Assembly (NCBI GenBank): GCA_036365455.1
Contig: JAWQUS010000001.1
Coordinates: forward strand, 23,105,001-23,169,000
Length of the DNA: 64,000 bases
DNA from: Macrosoma leucophasiata
Taxonomy: Eukaryota > Arthropoda > Insecta > Lepidoptera > Hedylidae
Reading direction: 5' to 3'
Notes under the pieces: model-generated
Seen by the model: the letters and a program-made list of their open reading frames with translations, nothing else
The model's database searches: none
What the model was told of the DNA's origin: nothing
Translations under genes and position numbers: made by a program
Shown here: positions 52,585 to 63,111 of the stretch, in pieces
Layout: each line of letters starts with the position of its first letter
Numbering within the stretch: position 1 is the first letter of the stretch

Positions 52585-52745
52585 TATGCAGATGCGTTGC
52601 CACTCCTGAGGCCTGGGCTGTTATGCTTCTGTGCCGGTAATTACAGCCATACGTCACCATCAAACCGGAACGCGATATTGTTGAGCGCTGCCATAAGTGG
52701 CAAGTAGATAAGGTAAGCCTTATCACCGGAGCTTTACCACTAGTG
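52585..52745 (-). repeat. Repeat A fragment
   Basis: 'gcagatgcgttgccactcct' to 'accggagctttaccactagt', diverged. Confidence 0.6.
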
Positions 52746-52829
52746 AATTTAGAGTGGACAGAATTATTCCACGTGTTTCACCAGTATCTATAAATCAATG
52801 TCCGTATTGGGCTTCGGTATAACCGACGC

Positions 52830-52965
52830 AAAGGCCACAAGGCCGTGGGCTGGGTGCGCCGGCGCAGCACACGTGCGGGTCGCGCGCGCGCACCTTGCGG
52901 CAGCTGTGCACACATCTGCCGCGGCCAAATCACGCACCTTTCCTCGGATCAGATACCTACGTGGT
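52830..52965. promoter_or_regulatory. CpG-rich island, nature unknown
   Basis: About two-thirds G+C (gggtgcgccggcgcagcaca; gggtcgcgcgcgcgcacctt) in otherwise AT-rich DNA. An inverted CCAAT box (cattggctgagg) follows at ~52967. A plus frame from 52798 is open for 61 codons, but it is Ala/Arg-biased as any GC-rich frame would be. It may be a promoter, an exon, or a GC-rich transposon piece. Confidence 0.25.
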
Positions 52966-53338
52966 CATTGGCTGAGGTTTTAAAATTGTGATGTTTTTAA
53001 ACAGATGCTACAGTGCAAGTAATTAAAGTTAAATTATTGTTATGTTCTAACCTTGATTATTGAAAGTCCAAAATTTAATCACAAATGTTTTTTTACGATC
53101 TGATACAGTTCATCCGTTTCTGAAAGTTTTAGAAAGATCAGTCCAAAATTATTGAAAACTCTATTTGGAAAAAGGTTCTAGAAGAGCCATTAATATACCT
53201 ATAACTATTTCTATTTTAAAATTCAAGGTGTTTTTATGACATAAAGTTCTTATCAATCAAGCCTTAGTGGCATATTTGCTATACCACAAGTACGTTCCTT
53301 ACCATCTTTTCATTCATCCGCTTTTGGGCCAAATACAG

Positions 53339-53455
53339 GTTCAGAAGGACGCGCGAGCAAAAAAGAAGGTCATTTTCCTCCTTACTCTCTATATGGACTT
53401 GGTACGTACTCAAATGGGTAAAATTGGGGAGCCCGCCTACGCACATTACGACTAA
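53339..53455 (+). CDS. Speculative exon in exon-2 phase
   Basis: Acceptor-like 'ccgcttttgggccaaatacag' precedes. The phase-0 frame reads V-Q-K-D-A-R-A-K-K-K-V-I-F-L-L-T-L-Y-M-D, continues through a GTACGT donor-like site (53402) and stops at TAA 53453. It is phase-compatible with the exon at 33281-33332, either as an internal 63-nt exon or as a terminal one. A branch-like pyrimidine tract is present. No homology is recognised and no AATAAA follows. Confidence 0.2.
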   Translation, partial: VQKDARAKKKVIFLLTLYMDLVRTQMGKIGEPAYAHYD

Positions 53456-53536
53456 AATCTGTAAAAAGACATACCTACAGGCAAATTGAGAACCTCCTCC
53501 TTTTTGAAGTTAGATAAAAACAAAGTAAATCTACAA

Positions 53537-55868
53537 TACTGGTGGTAGAGCTCCAGTGACGGAGCTCGAGGGTGTAGGCACCACCGCATTACCTAATATC
53601 ATCATCATCATCATCATCAATGTCGCACTCTTCATTACTGAAGGTCGTGCCCGTCCTGAAGTGTCTTGGTAGCTTCGGTCACCAGATTCTTCCAATCTAG
53701 CCTGTCTACGGCCTTCTTCATGGCTTTTGTTATGGGGAGGCCAGTGAGTTTGGCAACTTGGTCAGTCCATCTAGTAGGAGATCGGCTCCGAGGTCGTTTG
53801 CCCTCTATCTTTCCAACAACTATCAGTTTCTCCAGATTATTTGGCTCCCTGCGTGCTATGTGTCCAAAGTAGCTTAGGACTCTCTGGTAGCAAATGGTGG
53901 AGAGTCTTGTTTTGATTCTGAGCTGTTTGAAAATCGACACATTTGTTCTTTTGGCCGTCCAAGGGATGCGCAGCATTCGTCGCCAACACCACATCTCAAA
54001 AGCATCTATTTTCTTGCGTTCTACCGATCTAATTGTTCACGACTCAGATCCGTACAATAGAATCGAGAAGACCAGGGTTCTCATTATCCTCGCTTTGGTG
54101 TTATTGGAGACTTGCCTGCTCTTCCAGATTCGCGTGAGCTTGCTCACAGCAGACTTGGCCATTTGGATTCTTCGACGGACTTCTTTCTCGCTTCCTCCTT
54201 GGTCGGTAAGCAGAGATCCAAGATAGACAAAGTTGTTAACAAATTGTAAATCAGAGAGCTCTCCTGTCCGAGAGAGTAGGGCGGCTCTGTCTACAACCAT
54301 GACTTTGGTCTTCCTTTTATTGATCCAGAGGCCCACCCGCTCACTCTCATCCTGCACTCTTCTGAATAGGTCAGCCAGTTCTTTCTCAGACGAAGCGAAA
54401 AGCGTGGTGTCGTCTGCATACCTTAAGTTGCTAATCTTTGTGCCGCCTATAGAGATGCCACCTTACCAGTCTTCTAGTACTCTCCTCATTATGTACTCGC
54501 CGTAAATATTAAAGAGGATAGGCGATAGGATACACCCTCGGCGCACCCCCTTTTCCGGTTTGAATAGAGCTGATACCACCTCGTTCACCTTGACTCTGGA
54601 GGTCCCGTCAGCGTAGAGGTTCGCTATCAGTACTATTAGGTGTTTGGGTACGCCCATTTCCTGTAGTATCCGCCGCAAGTAGCTCCATTGTACACAATCG
54701 AATGCCTTTGAATAGTCAATGAAACACATTAGGACCGGAACATTGAACTCTCGGCTCTTCTCAATGATCTGTCTTACGTTAACTATCTGTTCCCTACTGC
54801 CCCGACCCTTGACAAAGCCAGCCTGAGCGCTTGGTATCTGCCATTGTAGGTATGACTTTAGTCTTTCGTTAATAATGTAGAGTAAAACTTTTCTTGCATG
54901 AGATATTAAAGCCACTGTCCTATAATTTTCATATGTGCGGGTGGAACCTTTTTTGTGAAGTGGTATCAGCATAGATTCTCTCCAGGCCACTTGCATGTCC
55001 GCCAGACATGGTTGCAAAGATCAAGCAGGATACTGATCCCTTCATCCCCAAGATGTTTTAATTCCTCAGCCAGTATTCCGTCTCTCCCTGCAGATTTTTT
55101 GGGCTTTAGCTTCCATAGCGCATCCCTGACCTCTGATTCAATGATATCAGGCTCTATGTCAGCGTCATGCACCAGGGAGTGTGCATTTTCTTCTGCGCCT
55201 GCCGGGTTCGCGTACAGACTTCCACAGTACGATCGCCATCTGTCCACAACTTGATCAATGTCGGTGAGCAGAGCACCGCTGTCGTTCTCGATTGCCCACG
55301 TGTTGACTTTATGTTCGCCCGTTATACTTTTTACCTTCATGAACAAATCCTTTGTATAGAAGGTTGGCGCGTTGTCTTCAATGCCCTGGCAGATGGAGTT
55401 GAGGTGGTTATTGAAGTCTCTTCGACATAGCCGTTGTACTTTTGCTGATAGCGTACGATATTTTTCAGGATCGCTTTCGGCCTGACTGATGTTCTTCCTG
55501 TGCTGTATAACTTCCCATGTCTCATCGCTGATCCACACTTTCTTTGGGTGTTCTGTTTTGCCTTGAGTTGCTTTACGAGAGGATAATATGAGATCCCTCA
55601 AGTCGTTCCAGTGCGCGTCCACATCTGAATTACTATTTCGACAGAAATGCGCCGCTTTACTTTTAAACGAGTCTTGAAGGGCAGACAACTGAGCGGGCGA
55701 TGGTCTAATTTGTGATTTGTGTACTTGGCGACAGCATCTCTTCACTTTAAGTGCCACTTCAGCTACCAGTAACTTGTGATCACTACCACAATCTGCCCCA
55801 GGGTATGTTTCAATCAGGGTATGATCAATGTTAACCGCATGCTTGTTTGCCACTTCCAAAACAAAAAC
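53537..55868 (+). mobile_element. Repeat A remnants on both sides of an RTE-like LINE
   Basis: 53537-53598 is the A 5' end (actggtggtagagctccagt to gcattacctaat). 55824-55868 is its 3' end (atcaatgttaaccgcatgct to acttccaaaacaaaaac). About 175 bp of the middle of A is missing, so the LINE replaced rather than merely split it. Confidence 0.75.
53599..55829 (-). pseudogene. RTE/BovB-like LINE, 5'-truncated, nearly intact reading frame
   Basis: In minus sense, the 5' end falls in the endonuclease, keeping the last catalytic block (GADCGSDHKLLVAEV, SDH motif, ~55800). A linker and the reverse transcriptase follow. Thumb and finger motifs include FVKGRGSREQIV and motif A FIDYSKAFDCVQW (~54710). 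Motif B is GVRRGCILSPILFN (Arg where Gln is usual), and motif C is YADDTTLFAS (~54415). The C-terminal region has MWCWRRMLRIPW, YFGHIARRE and GKIEGKRPR, ending at 53635. Damage: one frameshift near 55000, an in-frame TAA near 54461 and a TGA near 54035. The 3' UTR is ~20 bp plus (GAT)n, typical of RTE. Encodes TPRT machinery; not functional as it stands. Confidence 0.9.
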
Positions 55869-55869
55869 A

Positions 55870-56356
55870 ATCCATGCCATTTCTGAATCAAAATGCAGAT
55901 TTTTGCAATGGCCTGTTCATTCTTGGGAATACACCCATCTCATGCTTGACCTCTTAATCAGGCTTCAGATCGCTATGATGCAATACGCATAAAATTATAA
56001 AGAAACTATAAAGAAAAACTATAAAGAAACGAAAGCTTTCCGAAGAACTCAACGAAGACTTCCAATGAAGTACATTGAACAAAGCCCGTAATGGAATCCA
56101 AGGCATTCGCAGGTGTATGACAGATGAATGCGTCGATTGCTAATAGAATTGCTCAAATATCATGCTATATTGCCTTCTCTCTCGTATGAATGGAAAAAGA
56201 AAAAGATGTGGATATATTTTATAGGTTATTTATAATGTCACTAATTGTGAATGTCACTATGAAACGGTCGCGAGGAAATCTTCGACAGTCTGGTTCACAC
56301 GTTCGTTTTTACGCAGAATGTGTAATTCTTGAATGAACTTCTATCCAATGTGTTTT
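55870..56356. other. No recognised feature
   Basis: Unassigned. Confidence 0.35.
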
Positions 56357-56530
56357 TAGGGTTCCGTAGTAAACAAGGAACCCTTATAGTTTCGCCGGTC
56401 TCTCTGTCTGTCTGCCTATCCGTCTGCGGTTTAGCTCAATAACTATTGGTACTAGAGTCTTGAAATATGGCACATCTTATTTTAGCTTCCTATTAGTATG
56501 GTATGGCTTTTTGAAGTTGGGTAAATCACC
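56357..56530 (-). repeat. Repeat E, partial
   Basis: 'tttagggttccgtagtaaac', CTGTCTGTCTG and 'gaacccttatagtttcgccg'. Only the first ~170 bp resembles E. Confidence 0.55.
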
Positions 56531-56542
56531 TGTTATAAAAAA

Positions 56543-56860
56543 TAATAATAATGGCAACCCTACTGCTGGGTACTATTCTCTCACCTTCTTGGGGAGGCCT
56601 GCAGCTTATTCCACCACGCTGCCAATGCGGGTTGGTGGAGATACGGGTTAGTGGCCAACCCGCTGTCGGATGTTTACACACCGTCCATAAGGTCTTCGAC
56701 AAGGTTTAACGACTGCTATCTATCGAAAGCATCGTGCCCTCCGAAGCACGGAACCGCGTATTTTAATTTGTCACTAGCGGTCACCCATAACACACCCGAC
56801 CGCGCCCGTATCGCTTAACCGTGTAGATAGCTTGCAATTTACACTGCGCGCTTTAAAACA
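56543..56860 (+). repeat. Repeat G copy 3
   Basis: AATAATAATGGCAACCC to 'acactgcgcgctttaaa', with small deletions. Confidence 0.7.
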
Positions 56861-56890
56861 CCTGTTGTTTTTAACAATCACCTTGATCCT

Positions 56891-56929
56891 CGCCGAGGTA
56901 TACCTACTTAAAGTAGGTACACCTCGGCG
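56891..56929. other. Strong perfect-type hairpin
   Basis: Arms CGCCGAGGTATACCTACTT and AAGTAGGTACACCTCGGCG pair over 19 bp with one mismatch and essentially no loop. Confidence 0.8.
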
Positions 56930-57300
56930 TACAAAAAAAACAGTATCGTAAATAGAATAACGCTTTCGAAATCGTTCATAATATCAAAATCGCTTTTCGC
57001 AATAGTCCCACGATAAAAAACGTACCATTTTTGTCAAGCGTGGAAAATAGCTGAACAAACTTTCTCTGTTTTTCACCTAGAATGAAATAGCGCTAAATTT
57101 TACACTTTATTATAGGATTGATAAGCTTCATTATCATCCAACACATATCCATAGAATTTGTTACTTACAGTGCGGTAATTAGACCAAAACACTATCTACA
57201 TATTCATCCTTAACAAATTATTAAATAATTTAGTTGCCTTAAGCATTTCATGTAATTAAAATCAATATCTTAGGAAATGTCGCAAAATAATTACGTTTTT
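56930..57300. other. No recognised feature
   Basis: AT-rich. Confidence 0.35.
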
Positions 57301-57680
57301 TTATGTACTGAAGATGGCAAACAAGCATGCAGTTCACGTTGATGTTAAGTGATGACTGCAGCCTATTATAGACATCTACACAAACGATGCGTTGCCACCC
57401 CTGAGACCTAAGTTGTTATGTACTGAAGATGGCAAACAAGCATGCAGTTCACATTGATGTTAAGTGATGACTGCAGCCTATTATAGACATCTACACAAAC
57501 GATGCGTTGCCACCCCTGAGACCTAAGTTGTTATGTTTCTGTGATAGTTATTACGGGGCCATACATTACCATCTAACCGGAACACAATAGTGCTGTACAC
57601 TACCATTTAGCGGCAGATAAATTAGGTAATGCGGTGGTGCCTACTCCCTCGAAATCCTACAGTGGAACTCTACCACAAGT
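57301..57680 (-). mobile_element. Repeat A (diverged subfamily) with a 115-bp internal tandem duplication
   Basis: 'ttatgtactgaagatggcaa' starts both 57301 and 57416, and the two units differ by one base (cacgttg/cacattg). The remainder runs to 'gtggaactctaccacaagta'. Confidence 0.85.
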
Positions 57681-57686
57681 AAAAGT

Positions 57687-58202
57687 AAAGGAGATGTTGT
57701 GAGATCGGCTCTAGTTCGTACACATCCTCCAAAAATGGGTAAATTAAAGAAGAATCCGAAAAAAATACAATTAATTTATTCAAGAATATATTTTAGAGTT
57801 ACTACCACACTTAATTCAAACGATTTTATCATTTTTAACCATATTCAACATGGCGGCGATACAGCCGACGCTTCTTTAAATTGGAAATCTTTAAGTTTAA
57901 GTTCTTAGTATTAAAACATGAAATCTATTTCGAAATTATTTAGAAAAGATTACTTTTTTCTCCAAATACTAAAAATTAATCAAAAAACAAAAAAAATGAA
58001 AATGTCAAAATGACATCGCCCGACATATTCGCCATGTTGGATTGAGTTGCAATTCTAACTGCAAATAATATTTTGTAACTGCAAACAAAGCTAAATAAGT
58101 GAAACTATGCAGTAAAAAACGTTTTTATATTGATTTTGTCTGTTAATGATATTGTGTACAATACATGGCCGGAGATCCATACATTCTTGCAACATCTCCT
58201 TT
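57687..58202 (+). mobile_element. Element D copy 4 (longer subfamily)
   Basis: Perfect terminal AAAGGAGATGTTG / CAACATCTCCTTT, 516 bp, starting within a few bases of the end of an A element. It carries an extra internal segment (taaattggaaatctttaagt ... acatgaaatc) shared with copy 5 but not with 1-3. Confidence 0.9.
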
Positions 58203-58692
58203 AATTCAAACGCGGTTGCTCACAGCGATGATGGGACTTGCATGATATTTCAAAAATTTTGTGTGTGGCAATGGCTTTTGGATTTAATTATACTACTGTC
58301 TGGTAGAATTACGTTCCTGGGTCAGCTAGTAAGTTATAATAATACTGAGAAACTTTAATAAAATACTTATTAAACTTTAATGATGCTGTTAATTAAGTAA
58401 TGCAGCATATGGGTGTTGACAAATTAATGTACTTATTTATTTCAAGACCATTTGCTCCTAAATTACGTACTACCAACACTGCCACACAACAAACACACTT
58501 AATGCCAGGTAAATTTAATTTACCTGGTATCTAATAAGATAGGTATCTACTCTACCTGTAGGTATCTAAATGAGATAACATTTTACATCAATTAAGTAGT
58601 AAATGTGGTAACTGTTACGCTTATTCCTTGCCGAAGCTTGAAAATCTACACACCAACCTGTTCTATCGTTCTATCAACCGATGTTGTACCAG
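58203..58692. other. Mostly unassigned; 23-bp palindrome
   Basis: 58505-58527 is a perfect palindrome (CCAGGTAAATT / AATTTACCTGG around one T). 58300-58335 (attacgttcctgggtcagct) resembles an F-type end. Confidence 0.4.
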
Positions 58693-58934
58693 TATAGGTC
58701 GCGCCAGGTAAAAAGAACGCTGGCGGTCAAGCTGCGCGTCATGTGTTTTTATTTCATTTTATTTTATTCTATGTAATATAGTTTTCAATCTGCCTACCAA
58801 TACACGAAACCGCAAGCGAAAGCTAGATCAAAAATAAACCAATAGGGCTAGTACTTTCGTGCGCGAGTGTACCGATGCGCGAACACATCCCTTCTACTTT
58901 CTTCCAGCGTTCATTTTACGTGGCGCGACCTATA
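58693..58934. mobile_element. MITE-K (TA target)
   Basis: Ends TATAGGTCGCGCCAGGTAAA and the inverted 'ttttacgtggcgcgacctata' extend ~33 bp to 'gaacgctgg' / 'ccagcgttc'. The terminal TA on each side is probably the duplicated target. No ORF. Mariner-like affiliation is possible. Confidence 0.7.
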
Positions 58935-59317
58935 CTGGGTGACTTTTTTTACCGGCTTGAAAAAAATAGGGCGTGATAAGCAAATGAAATAAAAGCCTAT
59001 GGAATAGTTATTTATATTATTTTTTTATATTTTCTAACTTCATCTGAAATTAAAATTTCACTAAACATTTCTATTCATTATTCTATTTTTAATTTTAGAA
59101 CACTGAATTTCAACAAACAAACGCCGGCAACTTGACACGATCCTGTTTTTGCAAGTTTTGTACGTAATAGAATAATGAATAGAAATGTTTAATGAAATTT
59201 TAATTTCAGATGAAGTTAGAAAATATAAAAAAATAATATAAATAACTATGCTATAGGCTTTCATTTCATTTGCTTATCACGCCCTATTTTTTTCAAGACG
59301 GTAAAAAAGTCACCCAG
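58935..59317. mobile_element. Foldback MITE-J copy 1
   Basis: 383 bp, starts CTGGGTGACTTTTTTTACCG and ends with its inverse CGGTAAAAAAGTCACCCAG. Arms of ~155 bp are almost perfect. TA flanks both ends (58933-58934, 59318-59319), fitting a Tc1/mariner-type target. The left TA is the terminal TA of element K. Confidence 0.9.
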
Positions 59318-59319
59318 TA

Positions 59320-60273
59320 TATTAGTTTACTCGCATACATTTAAAACATGAATTGTAATAACTGTTCCTAATTGGGGAAATAGTAAGCAGGTAGGGAGGT
59401 ATATGAGATATCTCAACCATTGGCTAATGGTCCATTCCGAAGTACATGGCAATAAAAAAACGTTATGCTTGAGCAACTCTGATAACTAGATCAAACTCGT
59501 CTGCTCCTCACTGGACATGTTGTGACATGTCCCACCGTACCTGTTCAGGCGACCTTGCGCGACCTAGACGAGGAGTTTTATCTGCGCGGGCGCATGGCCG
59601 ATAAATTAAGTTTTTGGGTGTATTGAACTTTATTGGGTTAGAATAGTTAAGATCGAGCGATATAGGGGAAAAAGTACGTTCTATCTTTTAGAATAAACCT
59701 TCTGTATGTAAAACGTAAAAAGTTAGTGTCTTTTTGATTCTAGGGTCGAGGCACTGTTGATATCGGGTTTTTCTTAGTCATATTCTCTGAACATGAAAAT
59801 GTCGATAGACCCTCCCCTAACACTTATAACTAATAACACAACTAGTAGAATCATACGTAAATGCTCTGACTAAAGATAAATTTATAAGTCAGTAGATACA
59901 ATAAATATGCCCATACTATAAATATTGTGCACCTATATGTCAATTTATTCTGAAATATGTACCTATTTTAATAATTGTACTACAAATGTTAATGTCTAAT
60001 AAAAAAAATATTATATTATTATTATTATAAACTTAGGTATACTTACAGCCTTCTCTTTGGGGGACATACAGGCGTGGAGTTTCAGCTCTACATTTATTTT
60101 TAGTTAAGAAGTGGAACACTTTATTGGCTTCTTTGAATCCGAAAACCTATAATCTGGGAATCTTCAAGTCTAGAGTGAATAAGTACCTACTTTCTAGATC
60201 AACATGCTTCATTTTTGTCCACGTCATAAATTTTTATTAAGGTTTGAGAGCACTGGTTCACATTACACAATCA
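59320..60273. other. No recognised feature between the two J copies
   Basis: Unassigned. 60110-60240 contains 'gtggaacactttattggctt' and 'caagtctagagtgaataagt', which resemble a decayed LINE C-terminal coding tail (W-N-...-F-K-S-R-V-N-K-Y), not enough to call. Confidence 0.35.
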
Positions 60274-60275
60274 TA

Positions 60276-60660
60276 CTGGGTGACTTTTTTTACCGTCTTG
60301 AAAAAAATAGGGCGTGATAAGCAAATGAAATAAAAGCCTATGGCATAGTTATTTATATTATTTTTTTATATTTTCTAACTTCATCTGAAATTAAAATTTC
60401 ATTAAACATTTCTATTCATTATTCTATTTTTAATTTTAGAACACTGAATTTCAACAAACAAACGTCGGCAACTTGACAAGATCCTGTTTTTGCAAGTTTT
60501 GTAGGTAATAGAATAATGAATAGAAATGTTTAATGAAATTTTAATTTCAGATGAAGTTAGAAAATATAAAAAAAATAATATAAATAACTATGCCATAGGC
60601 TTTTATTTCATTTGCTTATCACGCCCTATTTTTTTCAAGACGGTAAAAAAAGTCACCCAG
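60276..60660. mobile_element. Foldback MITE-J copy 2
   Basis: 385 bp, TA at 60274-60275 and 60661-60662, same arms as copy 1 with a handful of substitutions. Confidence 0.9.
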
Positions 60661-60762
60661 TATATTTAACCATACTATCAGGCGTTCAACAAAAGTTAAC
60701 TTTTTAGGAAAATGTCTTCTTGTATTGCAACCAATTGTGTAAAATGTGTGTCTCTTTCAGTT

Positions 60763-61046
60763 TTTTTTTTTTTTATGTTATGGAAGTGGTAAACAAGCAT
60801 GCAGTTCACATTGATGTTAAGTGATGACTGCAGCCTATAGACACCCACACAAAGACCAAGGTCAAAATGCAAATGCGTTACCACTCCTGAGGCCTAAGGT
60901 GTTATGCCTCTGTGCCGGAAATTACAGGGCCGTACATTACCACCTGACCGGAACACGATAGTGCTGAACATTACCATTTAGCGGCAAGTAAATCAGGTAA
61001 TGCGGTGGTGCCTACGCCCGCGAGCTCCGTCACTGGAGCTCTACCT
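60763..61046 (-). mobile_element. Repeat A, full length
   Basis: T-run, 'atgttatggaagtggtaaac' to 'ggagctctacctcagtaata'. Confidence 0.9.
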
Positions 61047-61049
61047 CAG

Positions 61050-61569
61050 TAATAAACTATTACTATTTCCAGGTGAGATGGGTGTCAAACGTGATAATAA
61101 ATGTGATGAAATGGATATCTGAAATACCAGTAATGTCGCGAATGTATATAATGCAAATTTTTAAGAACCTCTCTACATAGCCACCTTTTCTCGGGTTTGG
61201 GTCTTATTTGGAAGATTTTAAGTAAAATAAAAATGGTTTCACCAAACCAGATATTTTGCATTAAAATGCGACCAAAAAATTAAATATGACCGTAGAGCAA
61301 AGCCGGGGCGAATGAACGGCCTTGTCTCATGATCTAGCTTATACCTAACTATATCTAGATTTTACACCGAAACTAATACGGTTCTGCCTGCGATAATTGA
61401 TTCAAATTTCATTTTTTGTTAAGAGCTCTCTTTGTGTCTATTTAATAGTGTGTCTGTGTATGGTAGTGTAGTTGTAACTAATTGATGTACCTATCTCTTT
61501 TAAAAGCAATAGATTGTCTCTAAAGTTGATTAGGATAGATATCGCTATGAATATCAAAATATTGGATGA
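61050..61569. other. No recognised feature
   Basis: 61290-61320 (gtagagcaaagccggggcga) hints at an F-type end. Otherwise unassigned. Confidence 0.3.
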
Positions 61570-61660
61570 AGTCGGCAAGCAAGCATGTATTTTTTTATAT
61601 ACGACTGCAGCATGCAGACATCTACGCAACCTGGCCTAAGGTCAAAACGCAGTTTTTTTT
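61570..61660 (-). repeat. Repeat A fragment, decayed
   Basis: 'ggcaagcaagcatgtatttt', 'cgactgcagcatgcagacat' and 'ggcctaaggtcaaaacgcag', followed by a T-run of ~19. Confidence 0.5.
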
Positions 61661-62456
61661 TTTTTTTTTTTTCCTATATCAAAATGTTTCATGACACAAA
61701 TAGGCTGGAGTCCCTTTTAAGCATTGTAAAATGCCTGTGCCAGAGGGCTCCGCTCTTCTAATTTACAATTCTTTCGTTAGATTTATTTTTTACTGTTACA
61801 ATAGGTACCTACCAGTGATGTGTGTTAAGTTATTTTGTGTCTGGGGTAGAAATTACGGTGCCATAATATTACTAAGCGGAATACCCACAGAACAGAAAAA
61901 ACAATAGAACAAGCATAAACACCCGTTTAGTATCAGAACCAGTGTAGCCAAACTCATACATTTGCACTATAGCACACATAGAAGAATATCCCGTGATTCG
62001 CAAGTAAACTTCTAATGAATATCCAATATGTCACAGAACCACGTATTTAAAAAACAGGACTTAAACTTTATGTAAAAAGAGTTATTTTTTGAACTCACGT
62101 AAATTCTGTTACTACCTTATTGTTTTGAACAAACACGACGAATAGCCATTATTCTAATGCCTCATTCATACACTCGTGACAATAATATCAATTTAAAAAG
62201 ATAGCTTGTTGGCTAGATGCATATTCAAAATAAATAATAACGTGATAATAATGTCCCACAATTATTTAAGAAACTTTCGTGGTGGAATTCGTTCCTCAGG
62301 TCTTTATAAAAAATAACATTTTCAAACATATTCATCGAAACAATCTTGTCGAGAGTGTACAACAATCTTTAACAATAAGTTTAAAATCAGCACTAGGGAC
62401 GTAACGCTGAGGGTATCTTTGGATCGATATTTATAATATTTTATCGAGATTTTCTA
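61661..62456. other. No recognised feature
   Basis: After the T-run, 'gtgccagagggctccgctct' is GC-richer. No gene. Confidence 0.35.
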
Positions 62457-62493
62457 ACGGTAATCGCATTGGGTATACTTATGCGATTACCGT
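62457..62493. other. Perfect 13-bp hairpin
   Basis: ACGGTAATCGCAT and ATGCGATTACCGT, 11-nt loop. Confidence 0.85.
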
Positions 62494-62851
62494 TGCTCAG
62501 CATGTAAATAGTTTATAAATTAATGACTATATATTATGTTCCGTCGTAGTCAACATAGTTCGTCCACAATATTAATATGGATTGGAAATGCATAATTGAA
62601 TGCAGGATAATTTCCCACCATTGGGCCTACATTGTAACATTTATTTTTTCAGGGTGAATATGGGATATTTTTTTTCATATGAAATATTTTATCGACTGGG
62701 TGTTCGATTCGCAAGTTGATTGTCCATTGACAATTAATTTGAATTATTTTTAATATCATATTATAATAATTTGTGATTATTTAGAAAAACATTAATATCA
62801 TTTTATTCAATATGGATTAATAATAGTTCCAAAAATACGCCATATTAGCAC
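62494..62851. other. No recognised feature
   Basis: AT-rich. Confidence 0.35.
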
Positions 62852-62970
62852 ACCGCGGACACTCCGCCAAAATTCCATACAAACGCTTATTTTGGTTACC
62901 AATTACACAGACATCAATCAGTGACGTGTAGTCACACGTGCACCTGTGTGCGTAGCACGTAGGGTTATGA
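62852..62970 (-). repeat. Repeat S fragment
   Basis: 'caccgcggacactccgccaa', 'cagtgacgtgtagtcacacg' and 'gtgcgtagcacgtag' invert the S copy 1 blocks. Confidence 0.65.
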
Positions 62971-63111
62971 GGTTATGACTTTAGGCCTCGGACCAATAAT
63001 ACTATGTACTTACATTATGCACCCCGTCAGGCTACGAGAAAAATATGACAATTGATTTCTAATTTTATTGTTCTTGGCCCATATCGGCCAACTGCGGCTC
63101 AACAGTAAGGC

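Noticed and set aside
53666..53872. Plus-strand frames opposite the large LINE (also 53894-54226, 54233-54505, 54955-55254)
   Set aside because: Antisense shadows of the RTE-like LINE ORF.
57301..57530. Directly repeated units that might suggest a CRISPR-like array
   Set aside because: Only two adjacent units without spacers, inside a retroposon, in a eukaryotic genome.
57699..57908. Apparent small gene starting M-G-K-L-K-K-N-P-K-K, repeated in several places
   Set aside because: Every occurrence lies inside element D, two of five copies are broken, and no family is recognised. Treated as a transposon-borne frame, not a host gene.
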